Shown here piece by piece: positions 55,187 to 64,000 of a DNA stretch of 64,000 nucleotides. Numbering within the stretch: the first letter of the stretch is position 1; every line of letters begins with the position of its first letter. A model generated the notes under the pieces. It ran no database searches and was not told the origin of the DNA. It saw nothing but the letters and a program-made list of their open reading frames with translations. Source of the stretch: Kroppenstedtia eburnea (lineage in GTDB: Bacteria; Bacillota; Bacilli; Thermoactinomycetales; DSM-45169). Made by a program: the position numbers and the translations under genes. The stretch covers positions 1,302,001-1,366,000 of the forward strand of contig NZ_CP048103.1 of the NCBI RefSeq assembly GCF_013282215.1, read 5' to 3'.

Positions 55187-57232
55187 TTGAATTACCTATC
55201 CAAAGAGAACGTACAAGGCATCTCGGAACTTTCTCTCGTACAAAAGGCGATGCTGTCAGGCGATCAACTTACACAGGTCGCCTACGAGTTGCAAGGAAAC
55301 CTTGATACAAAACACGCGGAACAAGCATGGGCAGAGACAGTGGCAGAGCATCCGTCCCTACGATCCGTATTCCGCAGGTTAAAGAACCGGACGGTACAAG
55401 TGCTGCTTAAAAAACGGCCGATTCCGATTGAATGGCAGGATTTACGTGGGATGGTGAAGGAGGACCAACAGGCCGCATACCAGTCCATTGTAAATTCTCA
55501 CCGTAAGCCGATTAAAATTGATGAGGGGCCCCTCATCCGGTTGGCACTATGTCGCTTGGATGACGATCAGACCATACTTTTGTGGACACACCATCCGCTG
55601 TGCGTGGATGACAATAGCCGTGACATGATTGTCAACGAGTGGTTGGATCGTGTGCAGGGAACGGAGCGAGCCTTCCCACAACGCAGGTCATATCAGGACT
55701 ACCTGAAATGGGAGGCAGCGCAGGATGAGATGCCGGCTAAAAAATATTGGACGGAGCAGCTGGCTGATTTTGAACCGGCACCGATGTTACAGACGATGCC
55801 TGGGGTACTGGAGGAGTCGGACAGTCATCTTCGCTGCTGCGGTACTGTTCTGTCAGAGGAACTATCTCAGCGGTTGGAACAGGTTGCAAAACAGTATCAT
55901 GTGTCTGTAGAAGCACTTTCTCTAACAGCATGGACCCTCTTGCTCAATATGTACAGCGGTGAAGAGAGGGTCTCCTGCGGCGCAACCGTGCCGGGTCGTC
56001 CGGATGCGTGTGATGGAGCCGAGTCGATGATTGGGTCCTTTGCCCATGCGCTGCCGTTGCGAGCAACGCTGTCCGCGGATCAACAGGTACATGAATTATT
56101 CGCTTGTTTTCAGCAACAATGGGAACGCCTGCTTACGTTTGGGAATATTCCGGACGAGATGGTACGTACCTATGCTGGAATCTCCGAGAAGTCCCTTTTG
56201 TTTGACAGCTTTGTAACCGTGCGGAATCAAACCGGAGGTAGCTCTGGTCAACCACAGTACCTCTATCGTGCTGGCCAGGAACCGATGGAAGTCATAATCA
56301 CGGTGGGATCGCAGTGGGAGGTCGAACTCGTCCGGCCTCAGGGAGTTTCTTTACAGGCCCTGGAAGTTTTGCGGCGCCATTTTGTCACGCTGTTGAAGAA
56401 TATCGCCGAACAGCCGGAAGCCCAACTGCGCGAACTCAATCTGTTGTCCGATGAGGAAGAGCTACGGATCTTGCAGAAAGTGAATAAAACCAGACTGGCG
56501 GCACCGCCACTCCACCGTTTGGCCCATCAGGTGATCGAGGAGCGAGTCGCTGAGCGGCCGGATGCGATTGCAGCGGTGTGTGGGGAAGAGTCAATCACCT
56601 ATGGTGAGCTGAATAATCGAGCCAATCAACTTGCGTACTGGCTTCGGGATCAAGGGCTTGGACGCGATGATATCGCCGCTCTGTTGGCCGAACGGAGCAT
56701 TGAGATGTTGGTTGGTATCCTCGCGGTACTGAAAGCAGGCGGTGCCTATGTTCCACTCGATTCTGCGCATCCTGATCATCGTTTGCTTACCATTTTGGAG
56801 AACAGCGGTGCTAAGTTTATTTTGACCGAGTCTCGTTTACAATCCCGTAGCTTGGAACTAAGTGCGACACTTTCACAAACCCCGGTTGTGTTTTCCTTCG
56901 ATAGGGGAGAGGGAGGTGGTGCAGATGTCGATGTACTCACTTTGTACCCGGAAGGAAATCCGGCTCTTATCAATGAGCCGGAAGATTTGGCCAACGTGTT
57001 CTATACCTCCGGTTCCACGGGGCAGCCAAAAGGGGCGATGATTGAGCAGATCGGGATGCTCAACCATCTTTATGCGAAGATCAACCTGTTGGGGTTGAAC
57101 GAGAAAAGTGTGGTGGCACAGAACGCATCCCATTGTTTCGACATCTCGGTCTGGCAGTTTTTAGCTCCCTTGATGACCGGTGGACGGGTCGTCATTTACA
57201 ACAACGATATATCAACGGATCCACAAGCATGA
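55187..57232 (+). CDS. NRPS: C domain and first half of an A domain, ended by an in-frame TGA
   Basis: 681 residues from TTG 55187 (AAGGGGTG upstream). The C domain (about 15-430) has an aberrant core motif, HHPLCVDDNS instead of HHxxxDG. The A domain begins about 440: ITYGELNNRANQLAYWL, LKAGGAYVPLDSAHP, FYTSGSTGQPKGAMIEQ and FDISVWQFLAPL. Translation stops at TGA 57230-57232 after NNDISTDPQA. The same frame continues without a break into the next ORF (FRSVQSDRVTVLEMVPP), where a leucine codon is usual. The two ORFs are one gene, 55187-62326, of about 2379 codons. Confidence 0.9.
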   Translation: MNYLSKENVQGISELSLVQKAMLSGDQLTQVAYELQGNLDTKHAEQAWAETVAEHPSLRSVFRRLKNRTVQVLLKKRPIPIEWQDLRGMVKEDQQAAYQSIVNSHRKPIKIDEGPLIRLALCRLDDDQTILLWTHHPLCVDDNSRDMIVNEWLDRVQGTERAFPQRRSYQDYLKWEAAQDEMPAKKYWTEQLADFEPAPMLQTMPGVLEESDSHLRCCGTVLSEELSQRLEQVAKQYHVSVEALSLTAWTLLLNMYSGEERVSCGATVPGRPDACDGAESMIGSFAHALPLRATLSADQQVHELFACFQQQWERLLTFGNIPDEMVRTYAGISEKSLLFDSFVTVRNQTGGSSGQPQYLYRAGQEPMEVIITVGSQWEVELVRPQGVSLQALEVLRRHFVTLLKNIAEQPEAQLRELNLLSDEEELRILQKVNKTRLAAPPLHRLAHQVIEERVAERPDAIAAVCGEESITYGELNNRANQLAYWLRDQGLGRDDIAALLAERSIEMLVGILAVLKAGGAYVPLDSAHPDHRLLTILENSGAKFILTESRLQSRSLELSATLSQTPVVFSFDRGEGGGADVDVLTLYPEGNPALINEPEDLANVFYTSGSTGQPKGAMIEQIGMLNHLYAKINLLGLNEKSVVAQNASHCFDISVWQFLAPLMTGGRVVIYNNDISTDPQA

Positions 57233-57256
57233 TTTCGTTCGGTTCAGAGTGACCGG

Positions 57257-60200
57257 GTGACGGTGCTGGAGATGGTGCCGCCAATGATTGAGATGTTCCT
57301 GCAGGAGTCCACCGAGTATAAATCGGAACAACGCCTGCTGCCTGAACTTCAATATATGATCTCAACCGGAGAGGGATTGCCAGTCTCTTTGTGCCACAAA
57401 TGGCTGAAGACATTTTCACACGTGAAGGTTGTCAATACCTATGGGGCGACGGAGTGTTCCGATGATACCTCCCATGAGGTGATCGGTGGAACTTACCAGC
57501 ATGATGATCATCCACAGGTGGCACTTGGAACATCGATTCCCAATATCCATCATTACGTGCTGGATGTTTGGCAACGTCCGGTTCCGGTAGGATGCATCGG
57601 TGAAGTTTATATAACAGGGATCGGTGTGGGACGCGGTTATCTGAACGATCCCAAGCGAACGTCCGAGGCTTATCTGCGCAATCCTTTTGCAGATGGTATG
57701 GGTGAGCGAATGTACAAGACGGGCGACTTGGCGCGCTTGATGCCGGATGGGCGGCTCGTGTTCGTTTCACGCGCCGATTTTCAAGTCAAAGTGCGGGGAT
57801 ACCGGATCGAGCTCGGCGAGATCGAAGCCGCCCTGTTAAGTCACCGCCTCGTCAGCCAATGCCTGGCACTCGTTCGACTGGATGAAAGCGGCAACAACCG
57901 TATCCTGGCCTATGTCGTGTTGCATGAGGATATTGACGATATCCTTGAACTGCGTCAGTATTTGCAGGCACAACTACCCGATTATATGGTGCCGGAACAT
58001 CTGATTGTTTTGCAGGCAATGCCACTGAATCGCAACGGTAAAATCGACCGAAAAGCATTGCCAGAACCTGACGGGTTCGGACAGATCGCCACCGGTTATA
58101 CCGCTCCGCGCAATCATTGGGAATCGGTGCTGGTAGCGATCTGGGAAGAGGTACTGGGGGTCGACAGGATCGGCATTGACGATAATTTCTTCAACCTCGG
58201 GGGGCATTCACTGAAAACCATTCAAATCCGATCACGAATCAGGCAGCAACTCGGCGTGGATATGGAACTGAAAGACTTGTTTGACCATCAGACGGTTCGT
58301 GAACTGGCTCCGCTACTGGACGCGGCACAAGCTGGAGCAACCGAAAAGACGGAGCGCATTGTTCCCGCAGAGCAAGCGGATTTTTATCCCATGTCTCATG
58401 CGCAACAACGTTTATTCTTACTCCATCGCCTCGAGCCAAGCAATCGGTCCTACAATATGCCGGTTGCTGTCGAACTGATGGGCTCCTTGGATTTGGAGGT
58501 ATTTCAGCAAGCCATCCAATCGCTGCAGAATCGGCATGAGGGACTGCGCACCACCTTCACTGTCCACGCGGGGAAGCCTGTACAGCGGGTGGCGGAATCG
58601 CTTCCTTTGGATTGTCCCTTGATCGATCTCTCGGACCGTGATGAGACGGCACAGCAACAGTATCTGGAGGAGATCGGGCGGGAGGAAGCGGAGACTGATT
58701 TTGATCTGACAGAGGGTCCTCTCTTTCGCATACGGCTTTGCAAGCTAGCGAAGGACCGCTATGTGCTGTGGATGAATATGCACCATATCATCAGTGATTA
58801 TTGGTCGTGGCAAGTGCTGATCCGGGACTTCACAGCTCTGTATGACGCATTTCATCAAGGGAAAACCCCTTCGTTGCCGCCGTTGACCGTGCAATACAAA
58901 GACTATGCGCGTTGGCAAAATGATCGTCTGGGGCGCGGAGAGCTGGCCGAATCAGAAGCCTACTGGTTGGAGCAGTTCAGCGGTGATCTTCCAATTCTGG
59001 ATCTTCCAACGGATCATCCACGTCCACCGATACAGACTTTCACCGCTTCGCAGGCGACTGTCGCACTGGGGCCGGATCGTCTGAAGCGACTGAGGGGACT
59101 GGCACAGGAGCAAGAGGCGACCTTATTCATGACGCTTTTGTCTGCAGTCGGAGCGTTCTTGTCGAGAATGAGTGGGCAACAGGATCTCGTGATCGGGACA
59201 CCGGAAGCGGGACGTAACCGAGCCGAGCTGGAAGATCTGATTGGATTCTTCGTCAATACACTGCCACGTCTCAACCTTCGTGCTGAACAAACGTTTACCG
59301 AACTGCTGCAACATTGCAAGCGGATTGCACTGGACGCATACACCCACCATGAATATCCCTTTGATCGATTGGTGGAAAAAGTAAAACCGGAGCGCGATCT
59401 GAGTCGGTCACCGATTTTCTCGGTTATGTTTCAGTTGGATCAGCCCACGATAGAGACCACATTAAATGATCTGAATCTCCGTCCGTTACCGTCCGAAACC
59501 CACATGACCAATTTCGATCTGACGATCGTCGGCGTTGAGACGGAATCCGGGCTCGACATCCAATTTCAATACCGCAGCGATCTTTATGAAGAGGAAACGG
59601 TGAATCGTTGGCTGGAGCAGTTCACGGTTATGATGGATGGTATTTTAATGGATCCGACGCAAAACATTTCCGAGTACCCTCTGTTGACCGATCGACAGCA
59701 TCAGTTATTGGCTGAATGGAACGACACAGAGGTGGATTTTCCGCAAGAGCTCGTACACGATCGGTTTGCTACCATCGCCCGCCAAATGCCGGATCAAACA
59801 GCGGTGGAGGCGGATGGTGTGACATTGACCTATCGTGAGCTGAACGATCGTTCCGAACGTTTGGCCAACTTCCTGCGAAGGAAAGGGATCGGACCGGATG
59901 ATTTGGTCGGGATCTGTATGGAGCGTTCGGTGGAAATGATGGTCGGACTGTTCGGCATCTTGAAAGCAGGCGGGGCCTATGTGCCACTCGATCCAGCTTT
60001 TCCGGAAGAGCGTCTGAAATATATGTTGGAAGATTCCGGTTCCCAAGCGGTGTTGACGGATCAGCCATTCATTTCTTCATTGGTGCAGCCGGATGTTCAA
60101 ATCATCGATATGAAAACCGTAGCTGCAGAAATCGCTGCTGAGTCAAGTGAAAGGCCTACTATCCAGATATCGGGCGACCAGATTGCTTATGTCATCTATA

Positions 60201-62326
60201 CATCTGGCTCAACCGGCAAACCAAAGGGGGTTCAAGTTTCACACCGTTCCCTGGCCAACTTATTGACCAGCATGGAGAAAGAGCCGGGTATCTGTGCGGA
60301 TGATCGTTTTCTGTCGGTAACGACGTTGTCTTTTGATATCTGCGCGCTGGAGTTGTTTTTGCCCTTGATGGTGGGTGCAACGGTCGTATTGGTTCGACGC
60401 GAGGTCGTGATGGACGGTAAGCGTCTGGCCAAGGCGATAAAGACGAGCGGAGCGACGATCATGCAGGGGACTCCGACGATGTGGCGTTTGTTACTGACAG
60501 CGGGTTGGGCAGGGAGTCCCCGGTTGAAGGTTTTGTGTGGTGGTGAACCGTTGACGCATGAATTGGCACAGAAGCTGCAAATGTGCAGTGCAGAACTGTG
60601 GAACCTCTATGGACCGACTGAGACAACCATCTGGTCGACGGTGCATCATGTAACTGAGCAGAAAGGACCGATCCCGATCGGTCGTCCGACCATGAACACC
60701 AAGCTGTATGTATTAGATGACTGGATGCAACCGGTTCCGATCGGAGTACCGGGGGAGCTGTATATCGGTGGGGTGGCGTTGGCGCGTGGTTACCACAACC
60801 GCCCGGAGCTGACTGCTGAGCGGTTTGTACCGAATCCGTTTTCGGATGAGCCGGGTTCCCGATTGTATAAAACCGGCGATAGGGCCCGCTATCTGTCAGA
60901 TGGAAACTTGGAATGCCTGGGACGGGTCGACGATCAGGTCAAGTTGCGAGGCTACCGCATTGAGCCCGGTGAAATCCAAGGGGTGTTAATCCAACACCCG
61001 GCAGTTGCAGAAGCGACGGTGATCCTGCGTGAAGATACACCGGGCGATCAACGCTTGGTCGCGTATGTGACGGTTTCCGAAGGGCATGAGCTGATCCTTC
61101 GCGATGTGCAACGACAACTTGCCGATTTGTTGCCATCCTATATGGTGCCATCCGCCATCGTGGTGCTGGATAGCCTCCCGCTGACCCTGAACGGCAAAGT
61201 GGATCACAAGCAACTTCCGTTCCCGGATACTCCGGTGCTTCAGGATACATACGCACCGCCGCGGGATCTGAATGAGTTGGATATGGTACGGATCTGGGAG
61301 GATCTGTTGCAAATCAAACCGATTGGCATCCACGATCATTTTTTTGCGATTGGTGGGCAGTCGTTAAAAGCGTTGCTTCTGTCAGAAAGTATTCGTGAAC
61401 GATTCGGCGTTCAGCTACCGATGACCACACTGTTTCAGAAGCCGACAGTTGCTGAACTGTGCGTATACTTGGATGGCCGGACGGCAATGAATGATGCTTG
61501 CCTGATCAAGCTTCAGCAAGGAAATGGAACACATCCCCCGCTGTTCTTCGTGCATCCACAAGGAGGGGGAGTCTTGCCCTATGTCCATGTGATCAAGGAA
61601 CTCGGACCTGAAGAAACGGCATATGGTTTACAGGCGGTAGGCTATGAGTCGAATGATCAGCCATTGACATCGATTGAAGCCATGGCTGATCGATATGTGG
61701 AAGAAATTCGCCGTTTGGTGCCACAGGGTCCGTACCGTTTGGTTGGATGGTCCTTTGGTGGTACGGTTGCTTACGAGATGGCGAGGCAGTTGGAGGATTT
61801 AGGCGAGAAGGTGGATTTTATCGGGCTCTTTGACGTGAAGCCACTGGATCGCCGCGGAGAAAGACAAGAAGAGTTTACAGAGCGTGATGCGATGATCTAT
61901 TTCGCTATCCTGTTTGACCTCGATCCTGATCCGTTGGCAAGGATGGATGTGGAAGAAGGGCTCAACCAGCTCCTTCAGCGGGCAAAAGAGCGTGGGATAT
62001 GGCCGCCAAGCATGACACTCGATTCGATGCGCCGTAAAATCGATGTGCTAGTCGCATGTGGACAAGCGATGACCGATTATCGATACCATGGACCGATTCG
62101 TTCGGATCTCCATCTGTTCCGGGTAAACCAAGTGTCCAAGCACGGTCATGAACTGATTGATCCGGCAGAGTGGAAACCCCGTACTGCCGGTCAGGTTCAC
62201 GTTTTTGACGTGCCGGGTGATCACATCACGATGGCGGATCCACCGAATGTCAATGTTCTAGCCAAGGCGATGAAGAGTGCTTGGACCCAAGTGACCATCT
62301 CACCGGCAACTGGAGGTGGGAGTTGA
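57257..62326 (+). CDS. NRPS continuation: A(second half)-PCP-C-A(Gly)-PCP-TE
   Basis: Same frame as the preceding ORF; GTG 57257 is only the first possible start after the stop. Domains: rest of A1 (NTYGATECSDD, YKTGDLARLMPDG, NRNGKIDRKAL), PCP (NLGGHSLKTIQI), C (HHIISDYWSW, with Tyr in place of Gly), A2 (YTSGSTGKPKGV, FDICALELF, LYGPTETTIW), PCP (IGGQSLKALLL) and a C-terminal thioesterase (GWSFGGTVAYEM, His in GDHITMADPP). The A2 pocket reads D-I-L-Q-L-G-L-I-W-K, the known glycine code. A1 reads D-I-W-(E)-I-T-T-D-D-K, an acidic pocket that would suit a basic diamino acid. TE release implies this enzyme acts last. Confidence 0.93.
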   Translation: MTVLEMVPPMIEMFLQESTEYKSEQRLLPELQYMISTGEGLPVSLCHKWLKTFSHVKVVNTYGATECSDDTSHEVIGGTYQHDDHPQVALGTSIPNIHHYVLDVWQRPVPVGCIGEVYITGIGVGRGYLNDPKRTSEAYLRNPFADGMGERMYKTGDLARLMPDGRLVFVSRADFQVKVRGYRIELGEIEAALLSHRLVSQCLALVRLDESGNNRILAYVVLHEDIDDILELRQYLQAQLPDYMVPEHLIVLQAMPLNRNGKIDRKALPEPDGFGQIATGYTAPRNHWESVLVAIWEEVLGVDRIGIDDNFFNLGGHSLKTIQIRSRIRQQLGVDMELKDLFDHQTVRELAPLLDAAQAGATEKTERIVPAEQADFYPMSHAQQRLFLLHRLEPSNRSYNMPVAVELMGSLDLEVFQQAIQSLQNRHEGLRTTFTVHAGKPVQRVAESLPLDCPLIDLSDRDETAQQQYLEEIGREEAETDFDLTEGPLFRIRLCKLAKDRYVLWMNMHHIISDYWSWQVLIRDFTALYDAFHQGKTPSLPPLTVQYKDYARWQNDRLGRGELAESEAYWLEQFSGDLPILDLPTDHPRPPIQTFTASQATVALGPDRLKRLRGLAQEQEATLFMTLLSAVGAFLSRMSGQQDLVIGTPEAGRNRAELEDLIGFFVNTLPRLNLRAEQTFTELLQHCKRIALDAYTHHEYPFDRLVEKVKPERDLSRSPIFSVMFQLDQPTIETTLNDLNLRPLPSETHMTNFDLTIVGVETESGLDIQFQYRSDLYEEETVNRWLEQFTVMMDGILMDPTQNISEYPLLTDRQHQLLAEWNDTEVDFPQELVHDRFATIARQMPDQTAVEADGVTLTYRELNDRSERLANFLRRKGIGPDDLVGICMERSVEMMVGLFGILKAGGAYVPLDPAFPEERLKYMLEDSGSQAVLTDQPFISSLVQPDVQIIDMKTVAAEIAAESSERPTIQISGDQIAYVIYTSGSTGKPKGVQVSHRSLANLLTSMEKEPGICADDRFLSVTTLSFDICALELFLPLMVGATVVLVRREVVMDGKRLAKAIKTSGATIMQGTPTMWRLLLTAGWAGSPRLKVLCGGEPLTHELAQKLQMCSAELWNLYGPTETTIWSTVHHVTEQKGPIPIGRPTMNTKLYVLDDWMQPVPIGVPGELYIGGVALARGYHNRPELTAERFVPNPFSDEPGSRLYKTGDRARYLSDGNLECLGRVDDQVKLRGYRIEPGEIQGVLIQHPAVAEATVILREDTPGDQRLVAYVTVSEGHELILRDVQRQLADLLPSYMVPSAIVVLDSLPLTLNGKVDHKQLPFPDTPVLQDTYAPPRDLNELDMVRIWEDLLQIKPIGIHDHFFAIGGQSLKALLLSESIRERFGVQLPMTTLFQKPTVAELCVYLDGRTAMNDACLIKLQQGNGTHPPLFFVHPQGGGVLPYVHVIKELGPEETAYGLQAVGYESNDQPLTSIEAMADRYVEEIRRLVPQGPYRLVGWSFGGTVAYEMARQLEDLGEKVDFIGLFDVKPLDRRGERQEEFTERDAMIYFAILFDLDPDPLARMDVEEGLNQLLQRAKERGIWPPSMTLDSMRRKIDVLVACGQAMTDYRYHGPIRSDLHLFRVNQVSKHGHELIDPAEWKPRTAGQVHVFDVPGDHITMADPPNVNVLAKAMKSAWTQVTISPATGGGS

Positions 62327-63219
62327 TGCAGGAGGGATGGAAAACAGACAGCACGGCAGTCCGTGGAAGATTTGGAACGGGTACGGCGTTTGGAACCTTC
62401 GGTGAACTGTTACAGGGTGTTCACGCCGATAACGACCTTGATTTTTTGGTTACCTTCCCAATCGACCGAGGCTCAAGGGCGATCCTTCGCCCCGACTCAT
62501 CAAGCGAATTAACAGTAGTGCCCCCATTTAAACAGAAGTCAGTTCAATTGGCTGCACGATTGTTGGATCACTTTGGACTGCCGTGCAGAGGATCACTGAT
62601 GATTGAGAGTGATCTGCCGATTGGAAAGGGGCTTGCCAGCTCTTCGGCGGATCTTTTGGCAACGGCAAGAGCGATCGAGTCTTGTTATGGAATCAACATC
62701 CCGATTTCCTTGCTTCAAAGGTTCATGGCGGAGATCGAGCCGACCGACGGCGTGATGTACCCCGGGGTCGTCTCCTTCTTTCATCGAAAAGTGGAGCTGG
62801 GTGAAATCTTCGGGCCGATGCCGCGTATGACAGTGGTTGCCGTCGACGAAGGGGGGGAAGTGGACACCATCGACTATAACCGGTTCCGCAAACCTTACAC
62901 AGCAGAGGAGAAACTGGAATACACACAGCTGATGAGTCGCCTGAAAATCGCTTTTCAAGAGCAGGATGTCTACACAATCGGTCAAGTAGCCACCCGAAGT
63001 ACCATGATGAATCAATCAAGACAGGAAAAGCGTTCGTTGAAGCATTTGTTGCAGCTCTCCCACGAGCAAGCGGCACTCGGCATTGTGAATGCACACAGTG
63101 GCACCTTTATCGGTCTGCTATTCTGGAAAGAAGATCGTAACTATGAGCGCAAATTGGCAGAAACAATAAAACAAATGAAACAAACGTATGTCAATGTGTA
63201 TGTCTATCACTCTCTCTAA
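62326..63219 (+). CDS. GHMP kinase, threonine kinase (PduX/DabC)-like
   Basis: About 297 residues. It starts at ATG 62326, overlapping the NRPS stop in TGATG, with GGAGGTGGGAG upstream. The GHMP motif DLPIGKGLASSSADLLATAR (about 97) and a start resembling PduX (FGTFGELLQGV) are clear; the end has GIVNAHSGTFIGLLF. PduX phosphorylates L-threonine at its side chain. Here it could make O-phosphothreonine for the SbnA-like enzyme, the first step to 2,3-diaminobutyrate (inference from the trio of genes). Confidence 0.88.
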   Translation: MQEGWKTDSTAVRGRFGTGTAFGTFGELLQGVHADNDLDFLVTFPIDRGSRAILRPDSSSELTVVPPFKQKSVQLAARLLDHFGLPCRGSLMIESDLPIGKGLASSSADLLATARAIESCYGINIPISLLQRFMAEIEPTDGVMYPGVVSFFHRKVELGEIFGPMPRMTVVAVDEGGEVDTIDYNRFRKPYTAEEKLEYTQLMSRLKIAFQEQDVYTIGQVATRSTMMNQSRQEKRSLKHLLQLSHEQAALGIVNAHSGTFIGLLFWKEDRNYERKLAETIKQMKQTYVNVYVYHSL

Positions 63220-63255
63220 ACTTTTTGGAATTACATTCTTAAAGGGTGGTTATGG

Positions 63256-64000
63256 ATGGCCCAGTTTATAAATCAAGTGACTTCAACCGATCGAGAGATT
63301 CCGTTGATCGCTCTATCAATAGATCGAACGAGACAGAAAGTGACTTCGTTTTCACCCGAGGAGCAATCCATTTCGATCCCATGCTTTGAAGAATTGAACC
63401 AAATCGCCTGTCAAGCCGGAGTGGAACCAAGTACTGTTTTGTTGGCAGCTTATTCGGTGTTCATCCATCGATATTCTTCACAGGATGAACTGATCATCGG
63501 TCTGGTGGATACAGATACTTTTCGGATGATAAGTTTCAATTACCCAGAAGACATTTCATTTTGGCAAGTGCTTGAACAACTGAAATCCTGTCTGCAAAAA
63601 AAGGATTCTGGACAGGAGTGGTTGTGGGGAAAACCGGTGCAACTGTTATTTCACTGTAAAGACCATCAGAACAGGATGAATACAAAAAAATGGGATCGAT
63701 ATGATCTGTTTATGGTGTGCTGTTTTGAGAAGAAAGTGGCGGATGTAAGCTTCCGCTACAATGGTCAACTGTTCGATCATGCGACGATTGATCGTATGTT
63801 GATGAATTTTCAAGTCTTACTGCAAGGGGCCCTTTCCACTCCGGAGATGGCAATCGCACGCCTTCCGCTCTTGGAAGAAGCGGAACGGCAGAAATTGCTG
63901 TTGGAGTGGAACAACGCAGAGGTGGAGTTACCGCAAGAACTCATACATGAAAAGTTTGCTGCCATCGCCTGCCAAATGCCGGATCAAACAGCGGTGGAGG
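63256..64000 (+). CDS. NRPS, 3' end outside window: partial C domain followed by an A domain
   Basis: Open to the window edge from ATG 63256 (AAAGGGTGG upstream). Residues 1-200 resemble only the C-terminal half of a C domain (EELNQIACQAGVEPSTVLLA, FDHATIDRMLMNFQVLLQGA); the half with HHxxxDG is missing. An A domain then starts at LLLEWNNAEVELPQELIHEK. The last about 100 bases are closely similar to the start of the A2 domain at about 59710-59810, with 28 identical bases at the very edge. It is a further module whose substrate is not visible. Confidence 0.88.
   Translation, partial: MAQFINQVTSTDREIPLIALSIDRTRQKVTSFSPEEQSISIPCFEELNQIACQAGVEPSTVLLAAYSVFIHRYSSQDELIIGLVDTDTFRMISFNYPEDISFWQVLEQLKSCLQKKDSGQEWLWGKPVQLLFHCKDHQNRMNTKKWDRYDLFMVCCFEKKVADVSFRYNGQLFDHATIDRMLMNFQVLLQGALSTPEMAIARLPLLEEAERQKLLLEWNNAEVELPQELIHEKFAAIACQMPDQTAVE

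Noticed and set aside
57230-57232. TGA in the NRPS as a selenocysteine codon
   Set aside because: The position is not catalytic, homologues have an ordinary hydrophobic residue there, and no SECIS-like hairpin or sel gene was seen.

Overview
The window reads as one chromosomal contig of a Gram-positive, endospore-forming Bacillota, most likely a Thermoactinomycetaceae-type organism (Kroppenstedtia, Desmospora or Melghirimyces-like). The evidence is the dnaI...ytxC-thrS-infC-rpmI-rplT order, a spore-associated YtxC, T-box and L20 leaders, an AUU-started infC, strong GGAGG ribosome binding sites with many TTG/GTG starts, and moderately high GC in the core genes. The genus is inference; no rRNA is present.

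Layout. 1-7.4 kb: end of dnaI, a tRNA-Phe/Gly/Leu operon, a YdjM-like membrane protein, a secreted thermonuclease, ytxC, T-box-controlled thrS, and infC-rpmI-rplT under an L20 leader. 7.4-12.5 kb: a decayed gbsR-type regulator, then an opuC-type compatible-solute ABC transporter operon split by a compound repeat element. 12.5-21.8 kb: a decay-rich stretch with small remnants, a frameshifted lipoprotein, a frameshifted D-aminopeptidase, a truncated group IIC intron, hsp20, trhO, a marR-MFS efflux pair, a remnant of a rifampicin-phosphotransferase-like gene and a bile-acid-symporter-family transporter. 21.9-30.5 kb: ilvD, then ilvB-ilvN-ilvC-leuA-leuB behind a tandem ykkC-family riboswitch plus leucine T-box. 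leuC and leuD do not follow.

30.7-38.7 kb is accessory. It holds a small unknown gene, a 25-residue membrane peptide, an AT-rich redox divergon (old yellow enzyme and FrnE-type DsbA against a LysR regulator), a patch of very GC-rich actinobacterial-looking gene fragments, an LCP cell-wall protein, and an AraC regulator bracketed by two copies of the repeat element.

38.7-64 kb (running off the end) is a hybrid PKS/NRPS lipopeptide cluster. Its front end follows the mycosubtilin/iturin plan: a discrete malonyl transferase, then fatty-acyl-AMP ligase-ACP-KS-ACP-aminotransferase-C, which makes a beta-amino fatty acid. Around it sit an argininosuccinate-lyase-like enzyme, an SbnA/cysteine-synthase-like PLP enzyme and a threonine-kinase-like GHMP kinase. 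That trio matches the scheme proposed for 2,3-diaminobutyrate in friulimicin- and pacidamycin-type pathways. A following NRPS has one A domain with an acidic pocket (possibly for this diamino acid), one A domain with a textbook glycine code, and a thioesterase; another NRPS starts at 63.26 kb. An ATP-grasp ligase, a threonine aldolase and a type II thioesterase complete the visible part. The assembly line carries a frameshift, an in-frame TGA, a nearly deleted A domain and unusual C-domain motifs, so its activity as sequenced is uncertain.

The most unusual non-coding signal is a family of about 113-330 bp inverted-repeat elements (four copies, all in one orientation) carrying 0, 0, 1 or about 4 copies of a 52-bp hairpin unit. 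One copy lies inside the thrS T-box leader and another inside the opuC operon.
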